From Lachnospiraceae bacterium (lineage in GTDB: Bacteria > Bacillota > Clostridia > Lachnospirales > Lachnospiraceae), in the NCBI GenBank assembly GCA_015057325.1, contig SVEQ01000002.1, positions 1 through 64,000 of the forward strand: DNA of 64,000 bases. Reading direction: 5' to 3'. Positions 35,123 through 44,648 of the stretch are shown in pieces. A program made the translations under genes and the position numbers. Under the pieces are notes generated by a model. That model was not told the DNA's origin and searched no databases. It saw nothing but the letters and a program-made list of their open reading frames with translations. Every line of letters starts with the position of its first letter. Within the stretch, counting starts at the first letter, position 1.

Positions 35123-36880
35123 TCATACCTCGGTTATTATAGGAAGAATCATAGGATTTCTCTTAGTTCTCTTCCATAAAAACTCTCCAAGATCATCCTT
35201 AATAGCAGTCTTAATCTTGCCCCAATCTGTTACATTACGATCAAGACACTTTGAAAGAGCATCTTCAACAACATCATGGCATTCTTCCATCAGATTCTCA
35301 GATTCTCTCACATAAACAAAACCACGCGATACTATATCCGGTCCTGCTACCAAAAGATTACTATGTTTTTCCAGCGTAACAACCACAATTATCAAGCCAT
35401 TCTGCGACAAATGTTGTCTATCTCGCAAAACTATATTACCAACATCACCTACTCCCAATCCATCCACGAGGATTCCTTGAGAAGTAACATTGCCTACAAC
35501 CTTGGCATTCTGTTCTGAAAGCTCCAGAACATTACCATTGCTCATAATTACCACTTTTTCCTTATCAACACCCATCTCAATTGCCAGTTCTGCATGACGT
35601 TTCAAATGTCTGTATTCACCATGTACCGGAATTGCATACTTCGGCTTTGTAAGAGAATATATAAGTTTCAGTTCTTCCTGACATGCGTGACCTGATACAT
35701 GTGTGTCCTGGAATATAACCTTGGCACCTTTCATCTCCAATTCATTGATAACCTTGTTAATTGCCTTCTCATTACCCGGGATTGGGCTTGAACTTAAAAT
35801 AACCGTATCGCCCGGTTTAATACTTACTTTGTTATGAATGCTGGCGGCAATCCTTGATAATGCAGCCATATTCTCGCCCTGACTTCCTGTTGTGATAAGC
35901 ACAATCTGCTCATCAGGATAATTCTTAATCTGCTCTATTTCGATTAATGTATTATCAGGTATCTGAATAAACCCAAGTTCGGCAGCGGTATTAATAACAT
36001 TAACCATACTGCGTCCCTCAATAACAACCTTGCGACCGTATTTGTCTGCACTGTTAATAATCTGCTGTACTCTGTCCACATTAGATGCAAAGGTTGCAAT
36101 AATGAGACGATTATTCTTATTCTCAGCAAAAAGATTATCAAATGTTCTTCCAACCTTCTTCTCACTAGGAGTAAAGCCCGGCCTTTCCACATTAGTCGAA
36201 TCAGCCATAAGGGCAAGAACACCTTTTTTACCCAATTCAGCATATCTTTGAAGATCTATTGTTTCTCCAAATACCGGTGTAAAATCCACCTTGAAATCAC
36301 CTGTATGGACTAAAATACCTGCAGGCGTATAAATAGCAAGTCCGGCCGCATCAGCAATCGAATGATTAGATCTTATAAACTCGATTCTAAAACAACCAAG
36401 ATTAATAGTCTGACCATACGAAACAACCTTACGTTTTACCACATTTAACAAATTGTGCTCTCTTAACTTATTCTCAATAAGACCAACCGTAAGTTTTGTT
36501 GCATAAATTGGCATATTAATTTCTTTTTCAACGTAAGGAATCGCACCGATATGATCCTCGTGACCGTGTGTTACGACAAGTCCCTTGACCTTATCCGCAT
36601 TCTCCTTCAAATATGACACATCAGGAATGACAAGGTCTATTCCCAACATATCTTCTTCAGGAAAGGCAAGTCCGCAATCGATTACAATAATGGTATCCTC
36701 ATACTCGATTGCAGTAATGTTCATTCCTATCTGTTCAAGCCCCCCAAGAGGAATAATCTTAACGCTTTTATTCACGTTCTTTCTTTCTCTCTTATCCTCA
36801 CGTTTGTCTTCACGCTTATCCGCTCGCTTATTGTTAAAAAACTTCGCATCGCGGTCATTTCTTTTATACTCCGTTCTCAA
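35123..36880 (-). CDS. rnj: Ribonuclease J
   Basis: A metallo-beta-lactamase/beta-CASP 5' exonuclease and endonuclease. THGHEDHIG (104-112) gives H105, H107, D109 and H110 of the zinc centre, HTGDFKVDF supplies D and H ligands, and the beta-CASP motifs DTHVSGHA and PVHGEYRHL follow. Residues 10-40 are a lysine/arginine-rich leader with three DKRE repeats, an extension absent from Bacillus RNase J1 and probably RNA-binding. The start is TTG overlapping the stop of the DUF1292 gene (TTTTGA); a GTG at residue 36 is an alternative. Confidence 0.93.
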   Translation of the reverse strand: MRTEYKRNDRDAKFFNNKRADKREDKREDKRERKNVNKSVKIIPLGGLEQIGMNITAIEYEDTIIVIDCGLAFPEEDMLGIDLVIPDVSYLKENADKVKGLVVTHGHEDHIGAIPYVEKEINMPIYATKLTVGLIENKLREHNLLNVVKRKVVSYGQTINLGCFRIEFIRSNHSIADAAGLAIYTPAGILVHTGDFKVDFTPVFGETIDLQRYAELGKKGVLALMADSTNVERPGFTPSEKKVGRTFDNLFAENKNNRLIIATFASNVDRVQQIINSADKYGRKVVIEGRSMVNVINTAAELGFIQIPDNTLIEIEQIKNYPDEQIVLITTGSQGENMAALSRIAASIHNKVSIKPGDTVILSSSPIPGNEKAINKVINELEMKGAKVIFQDTHVSGHACQEELKLIYSLTKPKYAIPVHGEYRHLKRHAELAIEMGVDKEKVVIMSNGNVLELSEQNAKVVGNVTSQGILVDGLGVGDVGNIVLRDRQHLSQNGLIIVVVTLEKHSNLLVAGPDIVSRGFVYVRESENLMEECHDVVEDALSKCLDRNVTDWGKIKTAIKDDLGEFLWKRTKRNPMILPIITEV

Positions 36881-37164
36881 AACTCTACCCCCATATCACT
36901 ATCGTCCATAAGTTCATCAAATATCTTTGATAAACTATCCAATTCTTTTTCGTCCTCAACAAACGAATATTCTCCGTATTCATCATCGGACTCATTGGCA
37001 TTCTCTTTTAGAATGAAACATTCTAATTCTTCTTCATCTTCATCTGCATCAGCATCTGCTACAAGATAGTAATTAACCCCCATTAATGTTGTCTGCTCTA
37101 ATACGTAAAAATCTGTTTCCTCTCCATCTTCAAATGTGATTGTAATTGTATCCATTTCTTCCAT
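36877..37164 (-). CDS. DUF1292 family protein (YrzB-like)
   Basis: A small acidic protein: TITITFEDGEETDFYVLEQT and YYLVADADADEDEEELECFILKE match the DUF1292 fold. B. subtilis yrzB lies between yrrK (ruvX) and yrrL, and the gene here also follows ruvX. Function is unknown. The C-terminus overlaps the RNase J start by four bases. AAAGGA lies before the ATG. The long acidic stretch at residues 38-48 is typical for the family. Confidence 0.85.
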   Translation of the reverse strand: MEEMDTITITFEDGEETDFYVLEQTTLMGVNYYLVADADADEDEEELECFILKENANESDDEYGEYSFVEDEKELDSLSKIFDELMDDSDMGVEF

Positions 37165-37221
37165 ATAATTTTCCTTTCATATCGTAATTAATTATCGTGG
37201 TCACCCTATTAGGTGTAATTG

Positions 37222-37653
37222 TCATCCTTGTGTAATATCATGGCTATCAAGATAAGTTTGCAATATTATGGCTGCTGCCATTTTATCAACGTAATCCTTA
37301 CGTTCTTCTCTACGAACTCCCGATTCTTTGAGAATATTTGTTGCCTCTATAGTGGACATTCGCTCATCCTGTAAAAAAACCTCAAGTCCGGTTCTTCTTT
37401 CCAAATGCTCTTTAAACTCATTAGTTGCCTTAACCCTGTCACCTTCAGTATTATTCATATTTTTCGGATATCCAAGCACAACAAAAGAAACCTTATACTC
37501 ATCGATTAATTCCTCAATCTTAGCTAAGGTCTTTCGTAACTTATTCTCCGACTTTCTCTCTATGGTCATAATAGGCTGTGCAGTTAATCCTAATTCATCA
37601 CTAATGGCTACACCAACCGTCTTAGAACCATAATCAAGTCCCATGATCCGCAT
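37222..37653 (-). CDS. ruvX: RuvX/YqgF-family Holliday junction resolvase-like protein
   Basis: An RNase-H-fold protein of 143 residues. [15 protein letters not shown] carries the first catalytic Asp, [14 protein letters not shown] the second strand, and [13 protein letters not shown] the conserved Glu/Arg stretch; [13 protein letters not shown] supplies the last Asp. E. coli YqgF helps process 16S rRNA, and family members are proposed Holliday junction resolvases. It belongs to the IreB-RuvX-DUF1292 operon. AGGAG lies seven bases before the ATG. Confidence 0.92.
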   Translation of the reverse strand: MRIMGLDYGSKTVGVAISDELGLTAQPIMTIERKSENKLRKTLAKIEELIDEYKVSFVVLGYPKNMNNTEGDRVKATNEFKEHLERRTGLEVFLQDERMSTIEATNILKESGVRREERKDYVDKMAAAIILQTYLDSHDITQG

Positions 37654-37666
37654 CCTAAGTCTCCTG

Positions 37667-37933
37667 TTACTTAAGTCTTGTCTCGATATAATTCTCTAAC
37701 AAGACTTCAATAATCTCATCACGTTCTGCCTTCATGATCAAACTTCTTGCATTCTTATAACTTGTGATGTACGTCGGATCACCGCTCATAATATATCCGA
37801 CTATCTGACTTACAGGATTATATCCTTTTTCAGACAAAGCAGTATAAACATCTGCAAGAATCTCTGTCACCGGAAGATCGTTGTCTTTAACCACTTCTAC
37901 AAATTGTGTATTAAACATACCTTGTTCATTCAT
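37667..37933 (-). CDS. ireB: IreB family regulatory phosphoprotein
   Basis: A small (88-residue) helical protein: [43 protein letters not shown] is highly typical. In Enterococcus IreB is a substrate of the Ser/Thr kinase IreK and controls cephalosporin resistance; the phosphorylated Thr residues sit in the N-terminal tail. This copy has only one Thr in its first 12 residues (T9). AAGGA lies nine bases before the ATG. First gene of the RuvX operon, as in Bacillus (yrzL). Confidence 0.9.
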   Translation of the reverse strand: MNEQGMFNTQFVEVVKDNDLPVTEILADVYTALSEKGYNPVSQIVGYIMSGDPTYITSYKNARSLIMKAERDEIIEVLLENYIETRLK

Positions 37934-37990
37934 AATATCACGTCCTTATCTGATACATATATGATAATATACTTTTACCGAACTTGCAAG

Positions 37991-39304
37991 TCAAAATGTA
38001 TATCTGACTATTTCGTTAGTCATATCTTTGTCACCTGATATGTTTACTCTAACATATCTTTTTGAATAACCTGTGAACACAGAATCGTTGTCAGCAAGCG
38101 TTTCTTCTATCAATATCTCGTCCTCAATACCTGCAAGTGAATCAATATATTCCTGCTTCTGGTTTTGCGTAAGTTCCAGTAATCTGTCACTTCTTTCATT
38201 CTTAACTTCTTCAGGAACCTGACCATCCATATTACTAGCAACCGTTCCATTTCTTGGAGAATACTTAAATACATGTATCTCATAAAAATGTATTTTCTCA
38301 AGATTGTCGTATGTAATTTCAAACTCTTCTTTTGTTTCACCCGGAAATCCTACTATGACATCAGTAGTAATTGCCGGTCTATCATAATACTTCCGTAGCA
38401 AATCGCATTTATCCATATATTCCTCTATCGTGTATTTACGGTTCATTCTCTTAAGAGTGTCATTACATGCACTTTGCAAGGATAAATGAAAGTGAGGACA
38501 CAATTTATCTATTTGGGATATCTGTGAAAGAAAATCCTCTGTAATAATACGTGGCTCTAACGAACTTAGTCGTATTCTTGCAACATTGTCAATATCTGCA
38601 ATATCACAAATAAGACTCGCCAAATCATACTCCTTTTCAAAATCCGTACCGTATGATGACACATGTATACCTGTTAAAACAAACTCTTTAACCCCATCAT
38701 CTGCAAGTTTTTTGATTTCTTTTAATATCGAGTCCTTTCCTCTGCTTCTTACACGTCCTCTTGTATATGGAATGATACAATATGAACAGAATTGATTACA
38801 TCCGTCCTGCACCTTTATATAGGCTCTCTTGTGATCAAGATATGCTCCTTCAAGGCAGCCCATTTCCTCATATTCTTTTGTTTTGCTGATATCAATGTAT
38901 TCCGAATCGGAAGAATTATGCTTATTATCAATGCATGCCTCGCCCATATGCTCATTAATAATATCTGCAATATTCTTCTTGCAATTATTTCCGACAACAA
39001 TATCTATATAATCCTCTTTCAAAAGATTATCGTGGTCAGCATTAACGTAGCAGCCTGTAGCAACAACAATAGCCTGCGGATTACGTCTTTTGGCTCTTCT
39101 TAACATCTGTCTGGATTTTCTTTCAGCTATATTGGTTACAGAGCAAGTGTTGACAATATATATATCCGCCACTTCTTCAGGTTCAACTATAGCAAAACCG
39201 GCATCGGAAAGCTTATGTTTCATCGCATCTGCTTCGTATTTGTTAACTTTGCAGCCAAGGTTAATAATTGCTGCACTACGTGTTATTTCCATTTTGTTAT
39301 CCAT
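37991..39304 (-). CDS. mtaB: tRNA t6A37 methylthiotransferase MtaB
   Basis: A radical-SAM enzyme that converts t6A to ms2t6A at tRNA position 37. The N-terminal MTTase domain has C18, C54 and C85 for one 4Fe-4S cluster; C169, C173 and C176 (CNQFCSYC) bind the radical-SAM cluster; and a C-terminal TRAM-like domain ends the protein (residues 375-437). IPYTRGRVRSR and SLEPRIITEDFL are family signatures that favour MtaB over MiaB. AAGGA lies before the first ATG. Located 57 bases upstream of ireB. Confidence 0.93.
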   Translation of the reverse strand: MDNKMEITRSAAIINLGCKVNKYEADAMKHKLSDAGFAIVEPEEVADIYIVNTCSVTNIAERKSRQMLRRAKRRNPQAIVVATGCYVNADHDNLLKEDYIDIVVGNNCKKNIADIINEHMGEACIDNKHNSSDSEYIDISKTKEYEEMGCLEGAYLDHKRAYIKVQDGCNQFCSYCIIPYTRGRVRSRGKDSILKEIKKLADDGVKEFVLTGIHVSSYGTDFEKEYDLASLICDIADIDNVARIRLSSLEPRIITEDFLSQISQIDKLCPHFHLSLQSACNDTLKRMNRKYTIEEYMDKCDLLRKYYDRPAITTDVIVGFPGETKEEFEITYDNLEKIHFYEIHVFKYSPRNGTVASNMDGQVPEEVKNERSDRLLELTQNQKQEYIDSLAGIEDEILIEETLADNDSVFTGYSKRYVRVNISGDKDMTNEIVRYTF

Positions 39305-39335
39305 CGTTTCATCCTTAATTTATGCAACTTACTTA

Positions 39336-39364
39336 TTGACTTTTGTAATATGAAAAGTTATCAT
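39336..39364 (+). promoter_or_regulatory. Promoter of the HPr-like gene
   Basis: TTGACT (39336-39341) and TATCAT (39359-39364) are 17 bases apart, about 40 bases before the ATG of the HPr-like gene, and oriented toward it. Confidence 0.65.
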
Positions 39365-39402
39365 AGAAACAGAGAAGTACAATAATTACAGGAGGTAATA
39401 AT

Positions 39403-39633
39403 ATGAAATCAGTTAAAATCTCTTTGAATTCTATTGATAAAGTCAAGAGCTTCGTTAACGACATCGCTAAGTTCGATGCAGAGTTTGATCTTGTATCCGG
39501 AAGATACGTAATTGACGCCAAGTCAATCATGGGAATCTTCAGTCTTGATATATCTCAGCCAATCGATCTTAACATCCATTCAGAGGGTGATGACTCAGAG
39601 ATCATGAAGATTCTCGAGCCATATATCATCTAA
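39403..39633 (+). CDS. HPr-like protein lacking the phosphorylatable histidine
   Basis: A 76-residue HPr-fold protein. The second half matches HPr: YVIDAKSIMGIFSLDI corresponds to the Ser-46 region (Ser41 here), followed by the acidic EGDDSE turn. The usual GLHARP loop with His-15 is replaced by DKVKSFVND, so it cannot receive phosphate from Enzyme I in the normal way. It could still be phosphorylated on Ser41 by HprK or bind a CcpA-type partner; this is inference. A perfect AGGAGG site, a good promoter, its own terminator and strongly biased codons point to high expression. It is the only plus-strand gene in 25 kb. Confidence 0.8.
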   Translation: MKSVKISLNSIDKVKSFVNDIAKFDAEFDLVSGRYVIDAKSIMGIFSLDISQPIDLNIHSEGDDSEIMKILEPYII

Positions 39634-39646
39634 TACATATCAGATT

Positions 39647-39674
39647 AAGCTGCCTTTTTAGGCAGCTTTTTTAT
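39647..39674 (+). terminator. Intrinsic terminator of the HPr-like gene
   Basis: AAGCTGCC-TTTTTA-GGCAGCTT forms an eight-pair stem followed by TTTTTTATT. Its left arm and loop include the stop codon of the convergent YfhO-family gene, so the hairpin is partly inside that coding sequence. Confidence 0.9.
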
Positions 39675-42261
39675 TATCTTCTTTTCCCTTTACAAAGGTC
39701 ATGACGCATAATAACACATATACGAGCATTCCTGCAAGAGAAATAATTGCGCCCTCCTTAAAATACGGTGTTATATATTTAAACTCCACATCATGTTCTC
39801 CTATAGATAGTGGTACCGCAATAAATGCTCCCACCTTCTTACAATCTGTCTTCTTTCCGTCAACCATTACAGAAAAGCCATCCATTGCAGGAATCGAAGT
39901 CATCATAAGGCCATCCTTATCAGCGTTAATACTTCCTTTTACATAGTTGTCATTCATAACATCTATATCATACACGCTTTTTGACAATTTCTCATATGCT
40001 TTTTCAAATGCTTCCTGATTAAAACCGGCGAATTGGAAAGACAATGTGTTTGCAAGACCATTTGTAAGTAAATCATGCGTTATAACCAAGGTAATTATCT
40101 GATCCTTTTTTACATCGCCAATATGAATAACCTGATTTTTATATCTCTCTTTGTCTTCTAACTTAAGTTCTTCGTCAATATAAACATATGTATATGCAAT
40201 TATTCCATTATCCGTAGCAATATACATATCCATATCTTCAGGAACTTTTACCGTAACAATTGAATATTCAAATCCTTCCACAGTTGCAACCGTATAATCA
40301 TACTTATAATATCCATTTTTAAGTGCATCCGGATTGCAATCAAGCACTACATTATTAACGCATTCAACTTCAGGATAAACAATATTAAAAATATCATCCT
40401 CGCCTGTTGTCAGTTTCACAAATTCATTTTGTGAAATAAATGGTCCTGATTTTTCATAGTCCCACTCTTCTGCTTTGTCGTTAACCATATATCCTAATCC
40501 GGCAATATTGTCATTTTCAAACAGTGTATATTCACCATTTGTTTTAATGTCTGTCATCCCCGCAACGCATAGATTGCTATTGGCAATTGCATAACGTATA
40601 TTATGCATAAGATTAATAAGCGGTGAGGCTCCATACAATGAATAGAGTGCATCGTCATCATACGGCATGCCCAAGGCTCTGCTCATTCTTACATAATCAC
40701 CAAAACAATATGATAAAAACATATTCTGAACAGGCATATCAAGCAGTAACCCTTCATTATCACTTTTATTAATTACCGAAACACGTTCACCAGCATTCAA
40801 CTTCGCATCGTCCGTTAATTTCTTTGAGTCTTCAATATTATACTCCTCTTTTATACTGTCATTGGCATACTCTCTAAACACAAAAAGAGAATTAGCAAAC
40901 AATTCCGCAAATATCAAAGAACAAAAAACCACTACAAAAATATTATTAGATATACTTTTTTTCCAATACAGGACCACCAAAATAATATAAAACACAAACA
41001 ACATAAAGGAAATAAAATATCCATAAAAATCTGCAAATTCAGTTATATGGAGAAATGCTCCTACTAAAAGCACGCCTACACAGGCAACCGAAATATAACT
41101 TTTTTTCTTTGAAGCCTGGTCCACATTGTTATATAAATCCATTGCAATAAACGCAAATACAAATACAAAAATATACAATATTCTATGGTAATGACCATGT
41201 GGAATACTAAATCCGTGCCAAACATAAGAGAGCGTTCCGGAAAGTATGCTTAATGTCATAATCGCTAGAATAACAAGAAGTTTTACTTTGATTTTGCTTT
41301 TCGTGCCAATATAAATTGCAGCAAGAACTAACGCTCCTATCGAAAAGTAAGCAACCGGTTTAAATGTCAGGGAATTAGAAATGTTGTTATCGAAGATGAA
41401 CATTTTTGAGAACAGTCCCCATATACTTACAATCCATTTTCCAATGTATGATGTTCTAAATAACTTTATATTCTCCTCACTCATCGATGAACGGTTATAA
41501 GCATTCATAATTGATGGGAGAATAACTATACACGCAGATATAGCTGACATTGTTGAACTTCCAACAAAAATCAAAACTTTTTTCAATTTGTTTTCTGTAG
41601 ATTTGTCCACACAAAGCACAAACCAAAGAATTAAAAACAAACACACCTGATACGCCGTATAGAAATTACAAAGAATAGCAAGCCATAAAACAACACTATA
41701 TTTTTTCCACGATCCATCTCTTACCATTTTTTCTAACAGCAACAATAATATCGGGAATAAAATAAGTACATCATTCCAATTAAACAAATTCAATCTGTAA
41801 ATAATGCAATTTGATAACGCATAAACCGACGCACAAACAAATGATATGATTTTCTTATTGCTCGTTATTTTATTAAACTCTGTATGCATAAAGTAATACA
41901 ACATACTTACATACATGAAAGACCATTTAAGAACAATAACAAACTGCAGTACATCGCTTATTGAATTCTTCTGAACTGCAAGTATAATCAGCGTGAACGG
42001 AGAGATTAGATAATAGAACATATTCAAAAGGAAATCAAAGCCACCGCCCGCATTCCAACTAAATAAAACCGAACCGCCGGAATGCACCTTACTCCATAAT
42101 TCTACGCATAGTTGATAGTATTGCTCTCTGCAATCACCGGTAAGTATTGAGCCTTCACCCAAAGGCCATACATTTCTAAACATCGAATTAATAATTACCA
42201 CAATCCAAGGAACAAAAAAAGCTAAAATATATATTCCCTTTTCTTTTAATACTTTTTTCAT
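39658..42261 (-). CDS. YfhO-family membrane glycosyltransferase (copy 1)
   Basis: A GT-C fold membrane protein of about 867 residues with roughly 12-13 membrane helices in the first 440 residues, then an extracellular beta-rich domain. TGDCREQYYQ near residue 45 is the acidic loop expected at the active site of GT-C enzymes. B. subtilis YfhO transfers sugar from undecaprenyl phosphate to lipoteichoic acid. The start is the ATG at 42261, since GGAGG lies nine bases upstream; the longer TTG frame runs through the ribosome site. It is paralogous to the copy at 44649-47273 (shared YEKLSK, INADxxG, MMTSIP and GVPI/AVPL blocks near the C-terminus). Confidence 0.82.
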   Translation of the reverse strand: MKKVLKEKGIYILAFFVPWIVVIINSMFRNVWPLGEGSILTGDCREQYYQLCVELWSKVHSGGSVLFSWNAGGGFDFLLNMFYYLISPFTLIILAVQKNSISDVLQFVIVLKWSFMYVSMLYYFMHTEFNKITSNKKIISFVCASVYALSNCIIYRLNLFNWNDVLILFPILLLLLEKMVRDGSWKKYSVVLWLAILCNFYTAYQVCLFLILWFVLCVDKSTENKLKKVLIFVGSSTMSAISACIVILPSIMNAYNRSSMSEENIKLFRTSYIGKWIVSIWGLFSKMFIFDNNISNSLTFKPVAYFSIGALVLAAIYIGTKSKIKVKLLVILAIMTLSILSGTLSYVWHGFSIPHGHYHRILYIFVFVFAFIAMDLYNNVDQASKKKSYISVACVGVLLVGAFLHITEFADFYGYFISFMLFVFYIILVVLYWKKSISNNIFVVVFCSLIFAELFANSLFVFREYANDSIKEEYNIEDSKKLTDDAKLNAGERVSVINKSDNEGLLLDMPVQNMFLSYCFGDYVRMSRALGMPYDDDALYSLYGASPLINLMHNIRYAIANSNLCVAGMTDIKTNGEYTLFENDNIAGLGYMVNDKAEEWDYEKSGPFISQNEFVKLTTGEDDIFNIVYPEVECVNNVVLDCNPDALKNGYYKYDYTVATVEGFEYSIVTVKVPEDMDMYIATDNGIIAYTYVYIDEELKLEDKERYKNQVIHIGDVKKDQIITLVITHDLLTNGLANTLSFQFAGFNQEAFEKAYEKLSKSVYDIDVMNDNYVKGSINADKDGLMMTSIPAMDGFSVMVDGKKTDCKKVGAFIAVPLSIGEHDVEFKYITPYFKEGAIISLAGMLVYVLLCVMTFVKGKEDNKKAA

Positions 42262-42281
42262 ATGAAAAATCCTCCGCAATA

Positions 42282-43466
42282 CTATTCTTTCTGGGCAATT
42301 ACAACTTCAACTGTATCTATGGCCGTCTTCATGAGTTCATCTATAACATCCGTAAGTTTCTCCTCGGAACGCTTGATAATATCAAGGCGAGGTTTTGTAA
42401 CAGGATGCTTTGCAACAAATATTGTACAACAATCTTCATAAGGAAGAATGGAGGTCTCATAAGTATCAATCTTTTCTGAAATATCAATAATATCCTGCTT
42501 ATCCATTCCGATACAAGGTCGGAACACAGGCATATCGCAAACCTCGTTTGTACAATAAAGACTCTGCATTGTTTGGGATGCAACCTGTCCGATACTCTCT
42601 CCTGTTATAAGTGCCTGACAATCGTTTTCTTTTGCAAGATGTTGTGCAATCTTCATCATATATCTGCGCATTATAATCGTAAGTTCGTCATGAGGACACT
42701 TCTCATATATCGCAAGCTGTATATCCGTAAAATTAACAATGTGGAGTTTGATCTTGCCCGAGTAACCTGACACAATACGAGCAAGGTCAATAACCTTCTG
42801 TTTTGCTCTTTCCGAGGTATATGGAGGTGCGTTAAAGTATACCGCTTCAAGTTCAACACCTCTTTTTGATATCATATATCCCGCAACAGGCGAGTCTATT
42901 CCTCCCGACAAAAGAAGCATTGCCTTACCGTTAGTGCCAACAGGAAGTCCTCCTGCTCCTCTTATAATCTCCGAATAAATATATACATTATCTCTTATCT
43001 CAATAGTAAGTAAAACCTCCGGAGTATGAACATCTACACGATAATTAGAATATTCTTCCAACAAATAATGTCCTATTTCACTATTGATTTCCATAGACTG
43101 CATCGGATATGATTTGTCACTTCTTCTTGCATATACCTTAAATGATAAGCTTTGATTACCATATCTTTGTCCCATGTACTCTATAGATTTGGCTTTGATT
43201 GCTTCAAAATCCGTATTTTCTTCTACAACAATAGGACATATTCCTATTATACCGAATACCTTTTTTAACTCATTTATAACGTCATCATAGTCGTAGTCGC
43301 TTTTTGTCTCAAGATATATACGTCCATAGTCCTTCCTTATTGCAAACTCGCCATACGGTTCAATATGCTCTTTAATTCGACTTATAAGAACATCCTCAAA
43401 CTTATATCTGTTTTTTCCCTTTGTGCCAATCTCGGCATACTTAATCATAAATGCTTTATAATTCAT
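42282..43466 (-). CDS. thiI: tRNA 4-thiouridine synthetase
   Basis: ThiI adds sulphur to U8 of tRNA, using a persulphide from the neighbouring cysteine desulfurase, and can also feed thiamine synthesis. Residues 60-165 are the THUMP domain, and SGGIDSP (187-193) is the PP-loop that adenylates tRNA. The rhodanese domain of E. coli ThiI is absent, as in Bacillus, where the partner is NifZ. CxxxxC-type cysteines in PHDELT and EDCC stretches may carry sulphur. It follows the desulfurase by 14 bases. Confidence 0.93.
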   Translation of the reverse strand: MNYKAFMIKYAEIGTKGKNRYKFEDVLISRIKEHIEPYGEFAIRKDYGRIYLETKSDYDYDDVINELKKVFGIIGICPIVVEENTDFEAIKAKSIEYMGQRYGNQSLSFKVYARRSDKSYPMQSMEINSEIGHYLLEEYSNYRVDVHTPEVLLTIEIRDNVYIYSEIIRGAGGLPVGTNGKAMLLLSGGIDSPVAGYMISKRGVELEAVYFNAPPYTSERAKQKVIDLARIVSGYSGKIKLHIVNFTDIQLAIYEKCPHDELTIIMRRYMMKIAQHLAKENDCQALITGESIGQVASQTMQSLYCTNEVCDMPVFRPCIGMDKQDIIDISEKIDTYETSILPYEDCCTIFVAKHPVTKPRLDIIKRSEEKLTDVIDELMKTAIDTVEVVIAQKE

Positions 43467-43480
43467 TTTAGTCTCCCATA

Positions 43481-44635
43481 TTATCTTCTTGTATATTTAC
43501 GAAGCATAGGCAATAATTCCTTCAATGCTTCAACAACGTAATCCGCTTCCTCTATGGTATTATACTCACAAAAGCTGAAACGCAAAGTAGATTCTAACAA
43601 TTCTTTTTTTAATCCTATAGATTTCAAAACCCCACTTATTGCAGGATGATTTGAGGAACAAGCAGATCCCGCGGAAACGCATATCCCTTTATCCTCTAAT
43701 GCATGAAGCAAAACCTCACTTCGCACTCCTTCAAAACTTAAACTTGCTATGTGCGGTGCTTCTCCGGAATTATCGGTTACCCCTTCTATTTCCAATGCAC
43801 CGTTAATAAGTCTTTCTTTTACTTTTTGCATAGATGCAATATTATCATCAAGTCTTTTATACATTATCTCGCAGGCTTTTCCCATTCCTGCTATAGCAGC
43901 CGTATTTTCAGTTCCCGAGCGCAATCCCTTTTCCTGACCACCACCATATATAATAGGTTTTATTTTAACTTTGCTGTCAACAAACAATGCACCACTTCCC
44001 TTAGGACCGTGAATCTTGTGACCACTCATAGACATTGCGTCTATTCCGATTCTTTTTGGATAGATGACACATTTGCCAAAGGCTTGAACAGCATCTACAT
44101 GGAATAATATATTAGTACCGTTTTCTTTGTTATATTCCTTAATAGCATCTGCCACTTCCTGTATAGGCTCTATCGCACCAATTTCGTTATTAACAGCCAT
44201 AACGGATACTATGATTGTCTCATTTGTAAATTGTTTTTTTAGCTGCTCAATATCAACAATTCCTTTTTCATTAACCGGCGTAAAAGTTATATCATAGCCT
44301 TCATCCTGAAGAAACAATATAGGATTATATACCGATGCATGCTCTATTGGTGTTGTGATTATGTGCTTGCCGGCACGACAATTCGCCCTTGCCATTCCGA
44401 TAAGTGCAAGATTGTTTGATTCTGTTCCTCCTGAAGTAAATGTTATCTCTTTCGAATCACATTTCAATTGCTTACTTATCTGATCCTTTGCATTTTTAAC
44501 ATACCTCTCGGCTCCAACACCTTTTATATGCATCGACGAAGGGTTGCCGTACTCTTCATCAATAGTTTCAAGCATAATATCCCTTACTTCCGGAATAATC
44601 TTTGTCGTAGCCGCATTATCAAAATATACTTCCAT
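43481..44635 (-). CDS. Cysteine desulfurase (NifS/IscS-like)
   Basis: A PLP enzyme that strips sulphur from cysteine. FDNAATT at the N-terminus, the PLP lysine K207 in SMSGHKIHGP, and the active cysteine C326 in SAGSACSSNH identify a group I desulfurase with a short catalytic loop. At 384 residues it is standard. Coupling to thiI (14 bases apart) indicates tRNA thiolation, as for NifZ in Bacillus. AGGA lies before the ATG. Confidence 0.93.
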   Translation of the reverse strand: MEVYFDNAATTKIIPEVRDIMLETIDEEYGNPSSMHIKGVGAERYVKNAKDQISKQLKCDSKEITFTSGGTESNNLALIGMARANCRAGKHIITTPIEHASVYNPILFLQDEGYDITFTPVNEKGIVDIEQLKKQFTNETIIVSVMAVNNEIGAIEPIQEVADAIKEYNKENGTNILFHVDAVQAFGKCVIYPKRIGIDAMSMSGHKIHGPKGSGALFVDSKVKIKPIIYGGGQEKGLRSGTENTAAIAGMGKACEIMYKRLDDNIASMQKVKERLINGALEIEGVTDNSGEAPHIASLSFEGVRSEVLLHALEDKGICVSAGSACSSNHPAISGVLKSIGLKKELLESTLRFSFCEYNTIEEADYVVEALKELLPMLRKYTRR

Positions 44636-44648
44636 TTCCTATCTCTTC

